Assembly (NCBI GenBank): GCA_014529385.2
Contig: CM043971.1
Coordinates: 32,195,209 to 32,259,208 of the forward strand
DNA from: Adiantum capillus-veneris
Taxonomy: Eukaryota > Streptophyta > Polypodiopsida > Polypodiales > Pteridaceae
DNA: 64,000 nt
Direction: 5' to 3'
In this document: in pieces, positions 49,839-62,148 of the stretch
Numbering within the stretch: position 1 is the stretch's first letter
How the letters are laid out: each line of letters opens with the position of its first letter
Made by a program: the position numbers and the translations under genes
Notes under the pieces: model-generated
Told to the model about the DNA's origin: nothing
The model's input: the letters and a program-made list of their open reading frames with translations, nothing else
Databases searched by the model: none

Positions 49839-49975
49839 ATTGGCTCACATTCCCTTTATTAAAGTATAGGACCATTTTTAAGTTAGTGGCCAAGTTCAAT
49901 GTGAACTTGGCCAAAGGTTAGTAACATTTAAAAATGTACATAAAAGGGTCATTTGGGCCTTTAACCCAACAATGG
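49830..49975 (-). repeat. Copia LTR-like segment, copy B
   Basis: Repeats copy A with a few substitutions and small indels. It joins the RNase H fragment directly on the other side, which is not a normal element layout and implies recombination or nested insertion. Confidence 0.6.
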
Positions 49976-52480
49976 TGAGGTTAGTTGAGAAGAGAGTAGA
50001 GAAAACCCCTAGAGCTTTTAGAGCGAGGAAAAGAAGAAGAAAAGGTCAAAGTTCTGAGTTCTAAGTCGCTATATTTCAGTATCTTAACAACTATCAAAAT
50101 TTCTTACCAACAAGTCCACATATTGATATTGCCAACGTCGTGAAAACAAGATGTTACCTTATTAAATTTTTATCCTATTTCTTGATTTATTTCATGCATT
50201 TCTGGGTTACATTATCTTGTTGAGCATTGAACGCTCTTTCTTTTCTCTCTATTCAATATGGCCCTCTAAAAGACCTTCGAAATCTCCTATCATATTCTTG
50301 AGGTAGAAAGTCTTCTATATCCAAAGCGAATCAGCTCCAATGTAGCTGCAAAGGAAGCATGCAACAAGCCCAAATGTTAAAGGCTCCTTCCACTTGTTTT
50401 AACCTTTGTACTAGCATTTATGATGCCACAATATATAAAGGTCCAATGTTTATTTGAACAATTATGTACTTTGTATGACTCCAAAAAAGAATATATTGCA
50501 AGCTTATGACCATGTAGATCACTGTGTAGACCTAGACAACCCAAAATACCTCAAGACAAAATCCCGTAGAAGAACTGGCTCCATAAGCAAATACAATTCC
50601 AATTTCAAGTTCTCTATCGATCAACTTTGTTTTTGAAAAGGAGGCCCAACCATAACTCTAGCTTCCTATTCTTTCCTCTAGACCAATACAACCATGACCT
50701 ATGCCACCATCACTAGTGGCACTCATGGCTTCAATGTAAACACCAACACCACAATTGGCCAAAGACAAGATTGTGTAAGCATATTCCACACTTTGTACAT
50801 GTTTACAAAATCGTTGCACATAAGACATATGTTGACAACGAATATGTAATTGTATATACAAACTGTGATAGCATGGTGATCAAGGTTTCTAGACTAGCAA
50901 ATTTTGAATACCCAAACTCCACTCAACGATTTTCTTACAAGAGCTTAGGCAAGTCAATTGCCTTTCAATATTTTGATGAGTGTGGAAACAAACACCACCT
51001 TGTTACCCTATGTGGACCTTTACTACTTCACACGGAAAGGAAAGGAATAGTGTTTGTTAGTTGAGGACCAACCATGAGTATAAATTTGTCTAATGTGCAA
51101 ATCAATCTACTCTGACTCAATTGTTCCACCTATCTATCCATTGATGAGCCACTATCATAGTTTTATTCCAACAAGAGACCAATTCAATAGAGACTTTGCT
51201 CATGAACCTTGGAAATGGAAGAAGATACCCTATGCGATATAGAAGACCAACCCAAACTTTCGCACACCACTTTGATGCACCACTCATGTCTCCTCGAGTT
51301 ATCGCGGAGTGCCTAAAAAGGACCATCGGTGTAACCAACATGTATAGAGGGTATGTGGCAACAAATGCATATAGCTTGCATGAAAAATGCACCTTATAAA
51401 AACTGAGACCAACGGATATCCAACCATCCCATTCATGGAAACTATGTACACATTTATGGAATCAATGATCCCTAAGATCCCATGGCCCAACATAGACAAG
51501 TCTTACAATATTCCAACGAAGGGGATTGACATTGGAAGGGACAATGTTATTGTGGTTCAACTTAGCAGATATGATCATATGACATATGATGTAAAAGGCA
51601 CCAACAAAAATATTGTACTATTGTATAAATAGCACATTAGCGTGAAGAATTACAATATGAGAAAAGTGTACATCAAACTCTTTGTGCACTGACCACTCCA
51701 CGCTTTCCTCTTTTGTACATTCTGGTTATTGATGCTTTAATTTAAAAGGCATCTTAACCTGACAAATAATATGAAAGAGAGCTGTTCTTCTACTTTGCAA
51801 GCCCACTCATACCAAAACTTGCATCACGTAAGATCGTGAATTCTTGATGTTTTATTACCATCTTAAGAATAAAGGAGACAATAAAAGAAATACCTTCATT
51901 CAGATAATGAAGAATATAGATTAGCTTGTTGCTGATGATCTCAACGCTAAATTTAGTACAATTCAAATAAGCAGAACAACATGAAGAAGTTTCTACATGT
52001 CAATTCATGATGCGTAAATGTGTCGAACAACCCACATTTTTTAGCAACTACCACATGGATGCGTGGATGTTGATGGATCAAAGGACTTAGACATATAGAG
52101 TTCTTGTTGTTTTCTTTTGCATGTAAAACGGAAAGACCCACAAATGTTTGCACTCAAAGATGCCCTCCTACAAGTGTGATTGATGGAGTGAAGAGCCTAA
52201 ATGCAGATGTATGGTATGTGTTCTCCTACATGCAAATATGAGCATTTGCAAGAGCTTACATGTAGAATATACATAGAGGTTATGATTTGGATTCATACAA
52301 TTAAGCAAATTGCAGGCAGACATCAAGAGCTTCTACTCAGGTGATTCCACAGGAAAAACAGTCCATGAAGACTTACATCCAGCGGATTTTACGTAAATCA
52401 GCTTATGTGGATGGTGACCAAGGGGTGTGATCATAGCTCCACAAGCTCATGGAAACATTCCTTCTTCCCTGACATTGTTG
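49976..52480 (+). other. Region with scattered ORF remnants, unrecognised
   Basis: Short plus-strand frames (50454-50636, 50771-51064, 51387-51632) have non-repetitive, protein-like composition, for example PFMETMYTFMESMIPKIPWP and CGNKHHLVTLCGPLLLH, in shifting frames. They could be pieces of one decayed gene. I cannot identify it, and coding status is uncertain. Confidence 0.3.
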
Positions 52481-52495
52481 TGGTGGTGACATCCT

Positions 52496-52869
52496 TCATT
52501 TCTTCATTTTGTGTAGAGTCTTTTTGATCCATTTGAAGAAACTGGAAGACGGTTTCTGCTGATGCTTGGTACGGGGGAGGACATGTGAGCTGCCCACACT
52601 CTTACTGCGTTCGAGGATAGAGGCGGAGGAGGAGGAGGAGGCTGGACAAGTATGAAACGTGGGTTGCTCTTCTGGGATTTCCTCATCCTGAATGATGGTG
52701 GAGTCATGGATGCGGGAGAGGGAAGAGCCAGCAAAGCGCTGTAGCTGGCCCTGCTCCTCCTTGGGTTTTCTGACAAGCTCTCCCTCCTCGTTGAAGCACC
52801 ATGTGTCCGTCCAGCTCATCCCTGAAGAGCCTGACCTTCTGAAGGAGATCCCTCTACTCAGAGAAGCCA

Positions 52870-52870
<1 letters not shown>
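52496..52870 (-). CDS. Small intact protein resembling plant MAPK-substrate-type (At1g80180-like) proteins
   Basis: A single-exon, 124-residue frame starting MASLSRGISFRRSGSSGMSW. The FRRxGSSG motif followed by W near the N-terminus resembles a plant family of small phosphoproteins, typified by the MAP-kinase substrate At1g80180, in which this segment is the best conserved part. A Ser-rich middle (SSSSSASILERSKSVGSSHV) and a basic tail (FFKWIKKTLHKMKK) follow. No signal peptide or membrane segment is visible. The ATG context is good, and a ~64-bp GA repeat ends two bases upstream of the start. It is one of the few intact, non-transposon genes in the window. The family assignment rests on a short motif, so it is moderate. 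Confidence 0.65.

Positions 52871-52872
<2 letters not shown>

Positions 52873-52936
<64 letters not shown>
52873..52936 (-). promoter_or_regulatory. (GA)n tract in the 5' leader of the small gene
   Basis: About 64 bp of CT on the plus strand (GA on the coding strand) next to the ATG. Shorter CT runs lie at about 53012-53028 and 53133-53152. GA-rich leaders occur in plant promoters bound by BPC/GAGA-type factors, but function here is inferred. Confidence 0.55.
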
Positions 52937-52937
<1 letters not shown>

Positions 52938-54173
52938 ACCCACCTATGAATCGCTTCTCCTCATCACGATCTGTGCGATACCCACTTCGTCTGTGAAGAA
53001 AAAATATGTGGGCTCTCTCTCTCTCTCTCGTCGCGACCCACCTGCCAATCTCTTCACTTCAATCCGATTTCTACAAAACCCACATCACCACTGATGAAAT
53101 ACGACTGTGGAACTAGATACCTCACGACATGGGGCTCTCTCTCTCTCTCTCTGCAACACGTTATACACAGCAGGTATATGCATGCAGTACTGTTGCTAAG
53201 CAAACAATAAGACAAGGAGTGATGGAAGAAGAGGAAAGAGTTGCTAAAGTACGTCCAAGTGGGAGACTTCTAAGGCTTTTTCGCCGAAGGCTTTGCAAGG
53301 CAAAACTGTCAAATGACCCATTCCCTAGCTGGCCTTACCTTTCCGTTTGTAAACCCTTTTTTTCCAATCTGTAATATGTCTGGACCTAGGGGAACATAAA
53401 GCCAGCCACGGTTCCACGTATAGCAACCCCCTTTAAAGAGATGTTTGTGAGCCCTTCCAGTACAGATCACAAAGAGAGACATGTTAGGTGCATGCACAAA
53501 GTCGGTGGTCGATAACTCACAAAGCTCACATTATGATTCTTGGGCACATGGAAGTACTCATTGGATAGTTTGCATGTGTGCCAGAGTTGTAGAGGGTTTT
53601 TGAAGCACCTTGCAATAGGCTTTTGCAGGGAACACAACGATGGGGAGAAATTTAGGAATTGCTACTTCTTGCAAATTTGCGGTCCAATAGAGAAAGAGGC
53701 TATAATGACTGAAATGAACAAGAAGGATAGGGGAAGCGTGTGTTTCCTTTATGTAGTAGCCGTTCTGCCATGACACCAAAGGACACCCTTAGCCTGATGG
53801 GAATCAACGACCAAAGTGCATCAATGGGCCGGTTATCCAATCCCTTAGAAAGTAAAAACGGATAAGATACACCCTATGCTAGCTCTTTATCACACTCTAG
53901 TACACATGTTTTGATGAATCCCAAAGTAGTGTGTATTTTCTATCATATTGCATGGAGTACACATATAGTACGTACACTAAGTTCACATGGGTGTGTGCAC
54001 GCGTGCACAAACAGCGTTCACAAAGGTTCATAGAAGATTCACGTTTTAGTTTACATGCAACGTCACATGTGTCAACTTAACACATTGTTCGCATCTAAGT
54101 TATAAGAGGATGGCAACGGTTAACATTTTTTAGATGCATGACTCATATCTTTGACCATAGATCCATCCCACAG
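52937..54173. other. Upstream region of the small gene, otherwise nothing recognised
   Basis: Likely promoter territory of the minus-strand gene at 52496-52870. Short open frames lack family features. Confidence 0.35.
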
Positions 54174-54174
54174 A

Positions 54175-54372
54175 TAGGGGTACCCCTTAATTTGAGGGAT
54201 GTTTAGGACATGGTGCAAATGACTCAAAGTTAGTGGTTGAGACTAGGGTATCTTCTCTAACAAATGACCAAGGTAGGGGTACCCCTTATTTTGAGGGATG
54301 TTTAGAACATGGTGAAAACAACTCAAAGTTAGTGGTTGAGACTAGGCTATCTTCTCTAACAGATGACCCGCA
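54175..54372. repeat. Two tandem copies of a 99-bp unit
   Basis: TAGGGGTACCCCTTA begins at 54175 and 54274. The units differ at about ten positions. Confidence 0.9.
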
Positions 54373-55020
54373 ACGTTTTGCAAACTTTGCATCTATAGAT
54401 ATCTTGTATAGAAAAATGAGAGTGTAGATAACGACGTATTTTTATCAGGATATTACATAAAAAAATACATTTATGGCAAGAAATTATCAATAAATCAAAT
54501 AAGTTTCCTCTATATGTGCTTAATTAATGTGCAATATAACTTTTGCAATAATATATGAGCAATACTAAATTTATGTTCAAGTGTTTATTAGGATCACAAT
54601 GCTATCAAAATACGTGAAATGTTAGATCGAGAGAGTCTTTGCACTTAAAAAGTAATATTTTGTGAGATCATCAGGCAACTAGGACTTTTCAATGTATTCT
54701 TGGCTTTGTTTTTTGTGTGGACACTAATTCTTGACTCTCAAAAGTAAGCACGAGTATGTTAATTTGTCATATTATTTGCATAAAATATTATTGTTTAAGC
54801 AGTCCAAGTATGCACAGGCTACCAAAAGTGGGTTCACAAGATCTTGAACGTGCCTTGGAGATGAAGTAATCAAACTACTTCGAATCTAGCGATGCTTTTA
54901 ACTACACTAATGCTCTCCCGCCCCCGCCCCCGCCCAAAAAAACTTGATTTTCTTAGGACAAAATCACTTGCACTATCAAAGGACATCAAACGCATAATAT
55001 AAATGCCAACATAAACAAAA
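54373..55020. other. AT-rich DNA, no gene recognised
   Basis: Contains a short CCCCCG repeat (about 54918-54935). A segment CAAAGGACATCAA near 54978 is echoed near 55612, on the other side of the inverted-repeat element. Confidence 0.4.
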
Positions 55021-55514
55021 CGGAAAATTACCAAAATACCCCTCTAATTTGTGGAAATTCCCAAAATACCCCTCAAATTTCAAAAATTCCCAAAATACCC
55101 TTGTATCTATTTTAGCTGGATTGTTCACGATTTCTTAATCTTTATTCCTTTATGACAATGTATATCCGTTTTTTAGTGCTTAGCATGTAATTTGTCACAA
55201 ATTACCTCCCAAATACAGACAATTATGTCTAAAAATAATGAAGCAATTCATCTCCAAAGCCTACATAACCAGCTCAAATTCTAGTTTTAGTATCTTGTAT
55301 TCATAGACGATCAGTCTTCTTATGAAAAGTACAGTTTTTTTAATTTTTGGATAAATTTACTCTCACAACCAGGGGTATTTTGGGAATTTTGGAAACTTTG
55401 AAGGGCATTTTGGGAATTTTTGACAAAATATGAGGGGTATATTGGGAATTTTTGAAGTTTGAAGGGTATTTTGGGAATTTCCACAAATTAGAGGGGTATT
55501 TTGGTAATTTTCCC
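55021..55514. mobile_element. Non-autonomous inverted-repeat element with 9-bp target duplication (Mutator-like)
   Basis: Left end CGGAAAATTACCAAAATACC and right end complement GGGAAAATTACCAAAATACC start long inverted repeats of ~80 bp that match almost perfectly. The flanks carry TAAACAAAA at 55012-55020 and 55515-55523. A 9-bp duplication and long inverted ends fit Mutator-like elements. The 494-bp body has no coding content. Confidence 0.8.
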
Positions 55515-56161
55515 TAAACAAAATTTGCATTTTGAACCAGCTATATATATTGTAAATGTATATATCATTATATTTTATGGTCATATGAATGACATAATAC
55601 CTGGCACTACCAAAGGACATCAAGCACAAAACATACATGACAAAAGATATATGAAAACCTAAAGAGCTTGCCACTTTGTCATAATGTGAGAAAACCCTTT
55701 TGGAAAAAATGTAGAATCCACAACAATTGGTTTTCCCATTTGTTTGACATCACTTTACCCTAATCTCGAATGAATTGAATAGGTTTGTAGTCAATACACT
55801 TCCTTGCATTAGATACATACACACAAGGAAAGGAGGGAAGAGAGAGAGAGAGAGAGGGGGGGGGGGGGGGGGGGGCTCAACTACTATATGCTAAAGCCTT
55901 ACATCATCAAAAGCATAGTCTTCATTCAACAAAGCCTCCATTCCTCCTCTTTTTTTCTCTAAGCACATGGAATGGGAGCAATTTTCTGCATTCTTTACTT
56001 TGTCTTTTCATGTGAGATGCTCGTTCCTTACTAAAGTCCAAGTGCTTAAAGACTCCCATGTGTTTTCAAATTCAAAGCATCTTTCGTTTCTATTACAAGA
56101 TAGAAGAATATTGTGTCCTTAGGGGAATTAGGGTTCAAGTCACAACTTTGCTAGGACTATA
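55515..56161. other. Spacer with GA and long G tract
   Basis: A GA run passes into about 19 or more G at about 55836-55876. No gene seen. Confidence 0.6.
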
Positions 56162-56164
56162 TTA

Positions 56165-56388
56165 GGGCAGATCCACACGGGATGGGGTACAACCCTAGCC
56201 AACGTTCATCAACAAACATTGCATGTGGGTCTCAACTCCACAGAAATTGATAGGGTTGAAAAAGGCTTCTTTCCCTTGCCCTACCGAACAATTAGTGTTT
56301 CAGGGTTGCTCTCAGTTCACATACGCAACAAAATAGATGACGAGTGGAGGGGGCTCTATGTAAAAACCTCACCCATGCGGATCTGCCC
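56165..56388. mobile_element. Small MITE with TTA target duplication (Tourist/Harbinger-like)
   Basis: Left end GGGCAGATCCACACGGGAT and right-end complement GGGCAGATCCGCATGGGTG form imperfect terminal inverted repeats. TTA flanks both sides (56162-56164 and 56389-56391). Size (224 bp), lack of coding sequence and TTA duplication fit PIF/Harbinger-derived MITEs. Confidence 0.75.
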
Positions 56389-56781
56389 TTAATGTCTTAA
56401 AGCTTTTTGGATTTAATGCACGCTTCTTTATTTTGAAGGGGTGAGCTATCCAATATGATGATATAGAGCATGATTGCATTATTAAAAGGTGCTACAAAAG
56501 CCCATGATGGGCTCTAAAAACATAAAAATCACATACGTGACATTCCACCATCGCTTATGCGATGCCAAAATAATTTGAGATTTATAAAATTGTTGTGTCG
56601 CTTATGTGAGGAAGGGTGTCACATATGTGACTACGAATTTGTGTCACTAGTATCATCACATCTAAGATGCTCATATCGATGGTTGCAGGCTATTGAGTGT
56701 CACTTGTAAGTTTCAAAAAAACATTGTCTTTTGTAGCCCTCGTGATTTCAACAGACGTAAAGCTTCCATAAAGCAAAAGCC

Positions 56782-56783
<2 letters not shown>

Positions 56784-56829
<46 letters not shown>
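56784..56829. repeat. (GT)n microsatellite
   Basis: About 46 bp of GT. The remainder of 56389-57250 shows nothing recognisable. Confidence 0.95.
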
Positions 56830-57253
56830 CTCCAGTAACAATATAACATAAACACCAAAGAATCCTTTCAAATTACAAAAGACACTAAAAACTATGCCAA
56901 AGAAAAGGAGGTATAATTCCCATTCATAGTATATAACGGACTTTATACACAAGTACAAGAGAATCAAGAGCCAGAAGATATATAAATCCGTCATCTTCAA
57001 GCCAAGGAACTTTGAAAACCATAGTTGAGAAGGTAACCCTCATTTGCACCCATGGAAACAACACAACAATATTTAGTTAGCATTGGCATCGTATGCAGGT
57101 GATGCATGGGTATCCCACATGTTATATAGATGTCACCCAACTAAATTGCTTTCAAAGATAAATAATAAGAAAGGTCAAGCTAATCATATATTCAGAGATG
57201 AAATCATTTACAAGGGGAAAAAACATATCAAGCCCCTTGTGCTTTACAAGCTC

Positions 57254-58829
57254 TCATGAGATAAGGCCAGAGACAAGTTTTATGAAGCATTTTAGCCTCG
57301 AAGTGGGCCACATATACCTCTTCTTGACTTTACAGAGTTTGGCATTAATGGCCGCTATTTTTTCTGGGTCATTGACAATGCTCATACTTGCAGTCAATCT
57401 ATACTTTGGAGTCACCTGTAACATAAAAAGACATTTAGTAAATAAGTTATACACCCCCTTAGTCAGAGTCGAAAACCAAATGTAAGGTAATAAGTATGAG
57501 TTCTAATACCCTAAATCATAATCCATATAGATGTGTTATTCCATATTTCCTCATTTGTTCCAAAAGCCAAGAATGCGTGTTGCCAAAGTCCATAATAATG
57601 ATGCAAATAAGCAACCACTTACGACCACAAGAATCAGCCCATATACAACCATATCAACCATATACCACAACCCATCATACCCATATTCAAAACCATAAAT
57701 GGCCACCTTCAATCATAACCATGTTCCCAACCAACCATACTCGGCCAATATGAGCAATCTTGACAAAATTTTAAATGCACAACACTAAAACGGCAAGATA
57801 GGTAAGCTTGATAATCAACCTAGAGGCTCAACAACAGAAGTACACCACCATGACAGCCTTACAAAAATTACAGGCCGCTGTCTTACACCTCCAAGTATAT
57901 CCGCCCCACCATATAGGGTCATTCACCAGAAATCTTAAGAAGAACACTAATCATTGTCCCCCTTTTTTTGAAAAAAACACCACAATCACTGCAACAATTA
58001 TCTAGTAAATGAAACAAAATACCACCTTCAATGCTTTATTTACATGCCTATGAAAAACCATATACGGCCTAATGAGCAACCATATTTACCATATTCCATG
58101 ACTCATCATAACCATAACCATACTCGGCCACCATCCATCATTACCAAACATTCATTCGGCCGGTTGGTTACCGAGATGACAATTCTTGTGCAGATACAGT
58201 CCATGCTATTGTGTTTATTGTTCTTGGTCAAAATGGATTAAATGCAAAAGTACATCCACCATAGTATAACCGCCACAGCAGCCTTGCCAGAACATACATG
58301 CCGATGTCTTACACCCCACAAGTGGGTTAACCACACTATATAGGCTCATACATCAGATGTTCAAGCGAAACTTCTATCATTACACCCCCTTTTTATTTTA
58401 ATAAAAAATAGACTTCCAAGGTCACAATTATCCAGTGTTTGAAAGAAGATACAACCTTTCAATGTTTCTTTACATGCTTATGACAAACCGTAGAAATGTA
58501 TTGATAGACATCCCTAAACACGAAAGGGAGTTATAAACCAAAGCTGAAGACACCGAAGGGTGCTCATACACATGCATATGATAAGACATTTAAAAGCAAT
58601 TCCTAACTCACAAGGTGAGTAAAAAAATGACCAGTACAATAAATACAAAACAGTTCACCATAAGTTGCCATTCAGGTACCTCTACCGGCATATGCATGAG
58701 GAATACCAACAAGCGAATCACAACCCATCAACAGTTCAGAGATCAATCCAACTTAATGCCAAAAGTCACCTGAGATTGAGTCGGAGCGGCCAGCTCCACA
58801 ATGTTCTGCTTATCCTTTCCCTTTGCCAT
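57254..58829 (-). CDS. Candidate two-exon gene, unknown function
   Basis: On the minus strand an ATG at 58829 opens MAKGKDKQNIVELAAPTQSQ and reaches a donor (CAG|GTGACT) at 58769 in phase 0. A terminal exon begins after TTATGTTACAG at 57415 and reads VTPKYRLTASMSIVNDPEKI, continuing through INAKLCKVKKRYMWPTSRLK to TGA at 57254. Joined, these give 73 residues, but further exons between them may be missed. I do not recognise the family. The composition is protein-like and the splice sites are good, but evidence is limited. Confidence 0.4.
57600..58490. repeat. Diverged tandem duplication, ~410-420 bp
   Basis: Block 57600-58075 is repeated by 58076-58490. Paired landmarks are ACTCGGCCA at 57738 and ~58123, GCTGTCTTACACC and GATGTCTTACACC, and the TATAGG(G/C)TCAT(T/A)CA segment in each. 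Similarity is moderate, so the duplication is old. It lies in the intron of the candidate gene. Confidence 0.65.
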
Positions 58830-59044
58830 AGATCCAACACTTAACACTACCCCTTTGCAGGTAAAGACGTACACAGTCCTAATGTACATACTACTACACC
58901 CAAATACGCACACACACGCCACCAATGCTAAGCGAGCAAGTAAAGATCACCTTTTTATAGGTTTTGGAGCAAGTAGCAGCTTCCTTCACAGTCATAAGGC
59001 AGGCCCGGCTTCAAGAGGGGAATGGTGCAGCAACGCCACCTAGT

Positions 59045-59048
<4 letters not shown>

Positions 59049-59075
<27 letters not shown>

Positions 59076-59332
59076 GAGCACTAAGAGCTCAGTATTGCAG
59101 ACTCGTCAGGAGGGAGCCACCTTGCTATTAAGCAAAAGACGACATCTTTTACAGAACCGGGTAACCCATCCATAACCCCTTTAATAACTAAGGGTTAGGT
59201 ACCACCTATAATAAAAATAAAATAAAAATTAAAACATTACCTAGTAAATTTGAGCTAGTTATACACCAAAGGTACCCCAGGCCATCAGTCCCAGTAAATT
59301 AAACCAGGGAAATAGCAACATGCTATAACCAG

Positions 59333-59425
<93 letters not shown>
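59049..59425. repeat. CA/GC and GT/GA microsatellites
   Basis: GCGC/ACAC run at about 59048-59073 and a ~68-bp GT run followed by GA at 59334-59425. Another GT run lies at 59994-60032 and a short one at 62062-62078. Confidence 0.95.
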
Positions 59426-59426
<1 letters not shown>

Positions 59427-59991
59427 TCTTAATGTCTAGAAAAGGCCTCTATGGTTTTTGAGACAAAGAAAAATTATATTCATGTTTGATATCATCTCAT
59501 CATAGATATATAAATTAAAAAACTTAATAAAACACACACACTCTCACAAATGAATTGCAAGAAATGTTTTTATAGTTCAAACAAAACATCACAATCTAAG
59601 CCTACTACAAGATATATGTTTATTTGAAAAAATTTCCTCTTACCAATTGAGAAGTAAATGCCACTTTTCAGACTAGTTAGTATGTCCTTAGACAATGTAG
59701 GGTTTCCATTCAACACAGTACATTTCTAGATTTTGTTTCCATCAAGTTCCACAAAAGGGGATATATTGCATGCAGTCTTTCGCTCTTCATTGATTATAAA
59801 GTCAATCACATGACATAACTCTCATCCACACAAAATTTGTCTTTGACACATGCACTCATTTCAACTCTTTTCTTGGTGAACTCAAGAGTAATGCCATCTA
59901 CATCATCTGTATCCAAGATTAAGGTAGGACACTTGCTATGAGACCAAAAATTACAACCATATGAGATGTGATATGATTGTATGGGAAATAA

Positions 59992-60035
<44 letters not shown>

Positions 60036-62117
60036 GTTGTTGTTACTTAAATAATAAGACATAATTAAACTTTAACATTTAAAAAATAGTTGGATTTAGT
60101 AGAGAAAAAGCCATGATAAGTACAAAAACAGCTCAGTCTTATAATTATCTTTTTACAAAGCTTATGAGAATGAAGCCTCATTCCAGTATAAACTAATATC
60201 AGAAGTACTTCCCTAGCAGTAGGTGTAAGTGTAATCATGCACATAAATTTTCTTTAAGCCAAAAAATTTCAAGAAAAGATAGAGTCCTTACCTGCATCCA
60301 TCCAAACAACACAACACATATGTTAGCCTTGGATGTGTTTAACAGGTATCAATGGACTATATATATAAGTTGTTATCCATGTCCAACTTACAACTTTTTA
60401 ACTTAAAACCAATGTCCAGAGTTTTTATGGTTGTTCCAGATTAGTTTGTAAGAAAGTTTTTTTAAGCTTGGTTCCTATTTGTTTAGTTGATCTTTTAGAC
60501 AAAAACTATAACCAGATAGTTATCAGCTTTTATTTACTCTAAGCAAATGGATATTGCCACATTAGTTAGGCATTAACTTATTTTTTAAAGTAAAAAATAT
60601 TCTTGTTGTCTTTATCCAAACATCTAGTTGGCAGAAAAGTTTTAGCCAACTCAGCCAAGTTTATCCACCTCAAAAATATAAGTTCTCTTGGATCTTGAAG
60701 CATTTTTTTGTTTTAATATGTCAAAAACTTATATCAATCCTTTCTTTAAGTGTATTGTAACATCCTTTTGATCGAGGTACCAAACTCTTTCAAAGAAAAC
60801 ACCAGCTCAGTATCATCTCTTTCAAAGTTAAAAATGTACAGGAGTTTTTTTAGAAAACCAAAAAAACCAAAAGCTTATCCAAAAATTTAATCCAATAATT
60901 TCTGTGAATCTTCTAGCAGTTTTTACTATATGAGATAGAAAACAAGTTTCTTGGCTAACATATTATTGCCCAAGTGGTCACAAACCTTTAAACCACACAG
61001 TAATTTGTTAGATACAGAGTTTGGAGAAAAAACCATTAGTTTTATAGGAGGTCTTACTAAATACTCGGTATCAAGGCAATGTTCAAGACTGTCAGAGTCC
61101 AAACAAAATGAAGAGTATCATACTCAAGTATAGGTATATTATTAAGTAATGAACCAAACCAAATTGTCAGAACACCCTACCAAGTTGCTCCCCATCTCAG
61201 TGCCTTTTACGGCTAGGAATCAGCCAATACTTTTGATAAATTAGACATAATCAACCATACCAAATGTTTTACCAATTAACCTTTTAATGCCATACGTTGT
61301 CAGACTTAGCCATCCACATAGTGGGTCTTACCAAGCTAAGCCAAAAAGTTTACATATATGTAAGCAAAGGTGCTTATATCACCTTTAGACCTACACTTGC
61401 AAAAAGGAGAGATAACCATAATACCAAGAGAAATATTCAGTAACCGACTTGTGTGGGTTGCGTTGCAAGCTCCATAACGACACAGTAGAGAATGAAACGC
61501 ACAATCCTCTTTCAGTTTACGCAAATCAAACACACACAAGGCTAAGTGAGAGGCGGAATGCACCCTCACCTCTTTAAATAGAAGAAGGTTGATCACGAGT
61601 AATCATGGCGTGTAGCGAGCAGTATCCCCCATCATTCCAAGCTTTGAGTAGGCAAGGTACCATTTTTACTAGGGAAACAAAAGCAGCCACCTTTGATGAG
61701 GCTCGGTTCTATAGAACAGAGTTACCAACATGGCAGGGAAGAGAGAGTGTGTGTGGCCTATCTGTAGAGTGAGAGGCAAGCCTCGTTAATTACTACCAAA
61801 TTAACTGCCCACGTTTTTGGTTTTACCATTATAACTCCTTAGGGGTACCATCCCACGGTGGATATTATTCCAGTGTAGCCCAAAAAATAGGCACTATTTT
61901 TATAACGATAGTTGTTAAGCTATAGCATAAGTGGAAATTTATAGAAAAACTGAAAGCAGTACGAGGGTGCTTTTTATAAAGCAAGGCAATATGTGAGAAA
62001 AACCTAGGGTGTGATTTAGAACATAGTTGTTGTTAGGTAATATACAGAGCAATAAGTACTTGTGTGTGTGTGTGTGTACCCGCCCTATCTGAGGCACCAT
62101 ACACAATGGGTCGATAG
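59426..62117. other. AT-rich DNA, no gene recognised
   Basis: Nothing conserved was found apart from the GT run at 59994. A minus-strand frame at 61336-61596 (CVFDLRKLKEDCAFHSLLCR) is non-repetitive but unidentified; it may belong to the 3' part of the retroelement at 62.1-63.9 kb. Confidence 0.35.
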
Positions 62118-62140
62118 TAGGCCCATTGTGAATGGGCCTA
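62118..62140. other. Perfect inverted repeat at the downstream edge of the retroelement
   Basis: TAGGCCCATT GTG AATGGGCCTA forms a 10-bp-arm hairpin. It lies just beyond the stop of the Penelope-like frame and contains the plant GGCCCA word. Confidence 0.6.
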
Positions 62141-62148
62141 TTACCTTA

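Noticed and set aside
53129-53374. Plus-strand 81-residue frame beginning in a CT run
   Set aside because: Starts inside a microsatellite, has no family resemblance, and lies in the likely promoter of the minus-strand gene.
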